Shown one piece after another: positions 62,896 to 64,000 of a stretch of DNA of 64,000 nucleotides. The stretch spans positions 248,001 through 312,000 of the forward strand of contig NZ_FOLN01000002.1 of the NCBI RefSeq assembly GCF_900112395.1, in the 5' to 3' direction. A program made the translations under genes and the position numbers. Position 1 is the first letter of the stretch, and each line of letters opens with the position of its first letter. Below the pieces are notes generated by a model. It was not told the origin of the DNA and searched no databases. It saw nothing but the letters and a program-made list of their open reading frames with translations. This DNA is from Algibacter lectus. GTDB taxonomy: Bacteria > Bacteroidota > Bacteroidia > Flavobacteriales > Flavobacteriaceae.

Positions 62896-63850
62896 GCACC
62901 AAAACTTCTTTATCGTAACGTAGCATTAATAAATTTTCTTCCCAATCGGCAAAATACTCAATAGTAATATCTTCCTCTTGTAAATACTCTTGTATTAACC
63001 ATTTTGGATAGTTAGCACCAACAAAATAAGATAAAGGATATCCGCCTCCAAAACGTGCGTTTATTTCGATACCGAAGATTTCATTAGTTTCTTTATGCTT
63101 GAAGAACTGAGCTGTTAAACACCCAATAGCGCCATCAATAAAACTTAATCTTTCTTTTAGATAATCTACTAGAGCGCCTTTTTCGGCAACACATTTATTA
63201 ACTTCACCATCTCTTACTTCAATACGTTTTCTAGGAACAATACATTTTAAGTTATGTGTTTTATCGTAGTACAAATCACAAGTATATTCATCAAATTCAT
63301 TATGATCTAAATATTTTAAAAACATTAAATCATCATTTTTAAAATGATACTTTGTTAATTGTTCATGCTTGGTAATCGTATATGTATCTATACTCCTACT
63401 TCCATTTTTAGGCTTAATAAAAATAGGTAACTTATAATCGTATTTAGAATACTCTTTCGCTATTTGTACATTGTGATTTTCAAAAAACACGTGAATTTCA
63501 CGTTTATCTCGACACATTTGAACAAACTCTTCAGAAGCAACAATCACTTTAATTCCGTGATCTAAAAATTGTTTTTTCTTTTTAGCTAATAAAAGTAATT
63601 CGGTGTCTATAGTAGGAATGACTAATTTTATATCGTTATCTAAACAAACCTTAAGTAGGCGATCGAAATAACCTGCATCACTGACTAATGGCATTTGAAA
63701 AGATTGATCTGATACTTGACATGCCGCAGATAGTTTAATGTTAAAATCGGTTGTCATCACTTTTCCTTGCGGAAATACAGCGGTTAATTCTTTTTGAAAC
63801 GCTTCAACTAATGAAACGCGTCTTCCTGCTGATGTAATTAATATATTCAT
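62879..63850 (-). CDS. ATP-grasp ligase of the PylC/carbamoyl-phosphate type
   Basis: A 323-residue ATP-grasp protein, read from the ATG at 63848-63850. A frame extending 30 codons further upstream begins with TTG and has no family-like sequence. The N-domain is MNILITSAGRRVSLVEAF, a Rossmann start typical of this group. The ATP-binding lysine lies in IFIKPKNGS, and the metal-binding residues are in IFGIEINARFGGGYPL. It forms a carboxylate-amine bond to an unknown partner. It is the first of three coupled genes and may have its promoter in 63851-64000. Confidence 0.87.
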   Translation of the reverse strand: MNILITSAGRRVSLVEAFQKELTAVFPQGKVMTTDFNIKLSAACQVSDQSFQMPLVSDAGYFDRLLKVCLDNDIKLVIPTIDTELLLLAKKKKQFLDHGIKVIVASEEFVQMCRDKREIHVFFENHNVQIAKEYSKYDYKLPIFIKPKNGSRSIDTYTITKHEQLTKYHFKNDDLMFLKYLDHNEFDEYTCDLYYDKTHNLKCIVPRKRIEVRDGEVNKCVAEKGALVDYLKERLSFIDGAIGCLTAQFFKHKETNEIFGIEINARFGGGYPLSYFVGANYPKWLIQEYLQEEDITIEYFADWEENLLMLRYDKEVLVHDYKE

Positions 63851-64000
63851 AATAAAATATACCTGTATATGATTTGTTTGTAATAAATTAAATTTGCTAC
63901 TTATCTCGGTAAGATAAATAAGCGACGTGCCTCCACACAAGACCCCAAGTATATACGAGGGAAATCAGGGTTTAGACTTTTTAATTTAACGCTTTTATTA
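63851..64000. other. Intergenic DNA at the window edge
   Basis: No open frame that I trust. The bases cttatct/agataaataag around 63900-63922 form a short inverted repeat. This should be the promoter region of the closing three-gene operon. Confidence 0.4.

Noticed and set aside
63851-63940. Upstream extension of the ATP-grasp gene from a TTG
   Set aside because: The added 30 residues do not resemble any ATP-grasp N-terminus. The ATG at 63850 gives the expected Rossmann start.

Overview
The window reads as chromosomal DNA of a marine-type Bacteroidota, most likely a member of the Flavobacteriaceae. The evidence is the low GC, the porX response regulator of the type IX secretion system, the fused lpxC-fabZ gene with two lpxD paralogues, SusC/TonB-style outer-membrane proteins, several TTG start codons, and promoter boxes of the Bacteroidota TAnnTTTG type. 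No rRNA, tRNA, insertion sequence, prophage or CRISPR array was seen.

Region 1 (1-12052, all minus strand) is housekeeping. It holds the 5' part of a membrane VWA protein, fabG, an M16 peptidase lipoprotein, sucD, and the lipid A/fatty acid block lpxD2, efp, lpxA, lpxC-fabZ, lpxD, preceded by an HD-domain phosphohydrolase. Region 2 (12184-22086, mostly plus) holds porX, tsaE, an alanine dehydrogenase-like gene, a DUF4258-type protein, a phosphoglycosyl transferase and a soluble CapD-like dehydratase. Embedded around tsaE are two copies of an undescribed 47-residue secreted peptide gene, each with its own promoter. A TonB-type beta-barrel protein lies on the opposite strand. Proline dehydrogenase and aroB follow.

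Region 3 (24515-61090) is a large surface-polysaccharide locus of Wzx/Wzy type. A leftward operon (30798 to 24515) gives an aminotransferase, a membrane FlaA1-like dehydratase, the Wza-like exporter and the Wzc-like tyrosine kinase. A 983-base AT-rich gap separates it from a rightward run (31782-52340): nucleotide-sugar epimerase and two dehydrogenases, flippase, nitroreductase, pyruvyl transferase, glycosyltransferases of GT2, GT32 and GT4 type, two MBOAT/SGNH acylation pairs, an FkbH/acyl-carrier-protein pair, and an EpsG-like polymerase. A beta-helix lipoprotein faces this run from the other strand. A second plus-strand block (54835-61090) carries a GT4 enzyme, an ATP-grasp protein, a CapK-like adenylate-forming enzyme, a divergent aminotransferase-fold protein, a PglC-like initiating transferase and a PglD-like acetyltransferase. 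Three tightly overlapping minus-strand genes (ATP-grasp, HAD hydrolase, FemAB-like acyltransferase) close the window.

Taken together the locus could build a repeat unit started by a bacillosamine-type sugar (dehydratase, aminotransferase, acetyltransferase, PGT) and containing uronic or amino-uronic acids, decorated with pyruvate and acyl groups. The most novel signals are the tandem secreted peptides around tsaE, whose last 20 residues are invariant although the DNA has drifted at silent sites, and the FkbH-ACP-MBOAT-SGNH acylation cassette.
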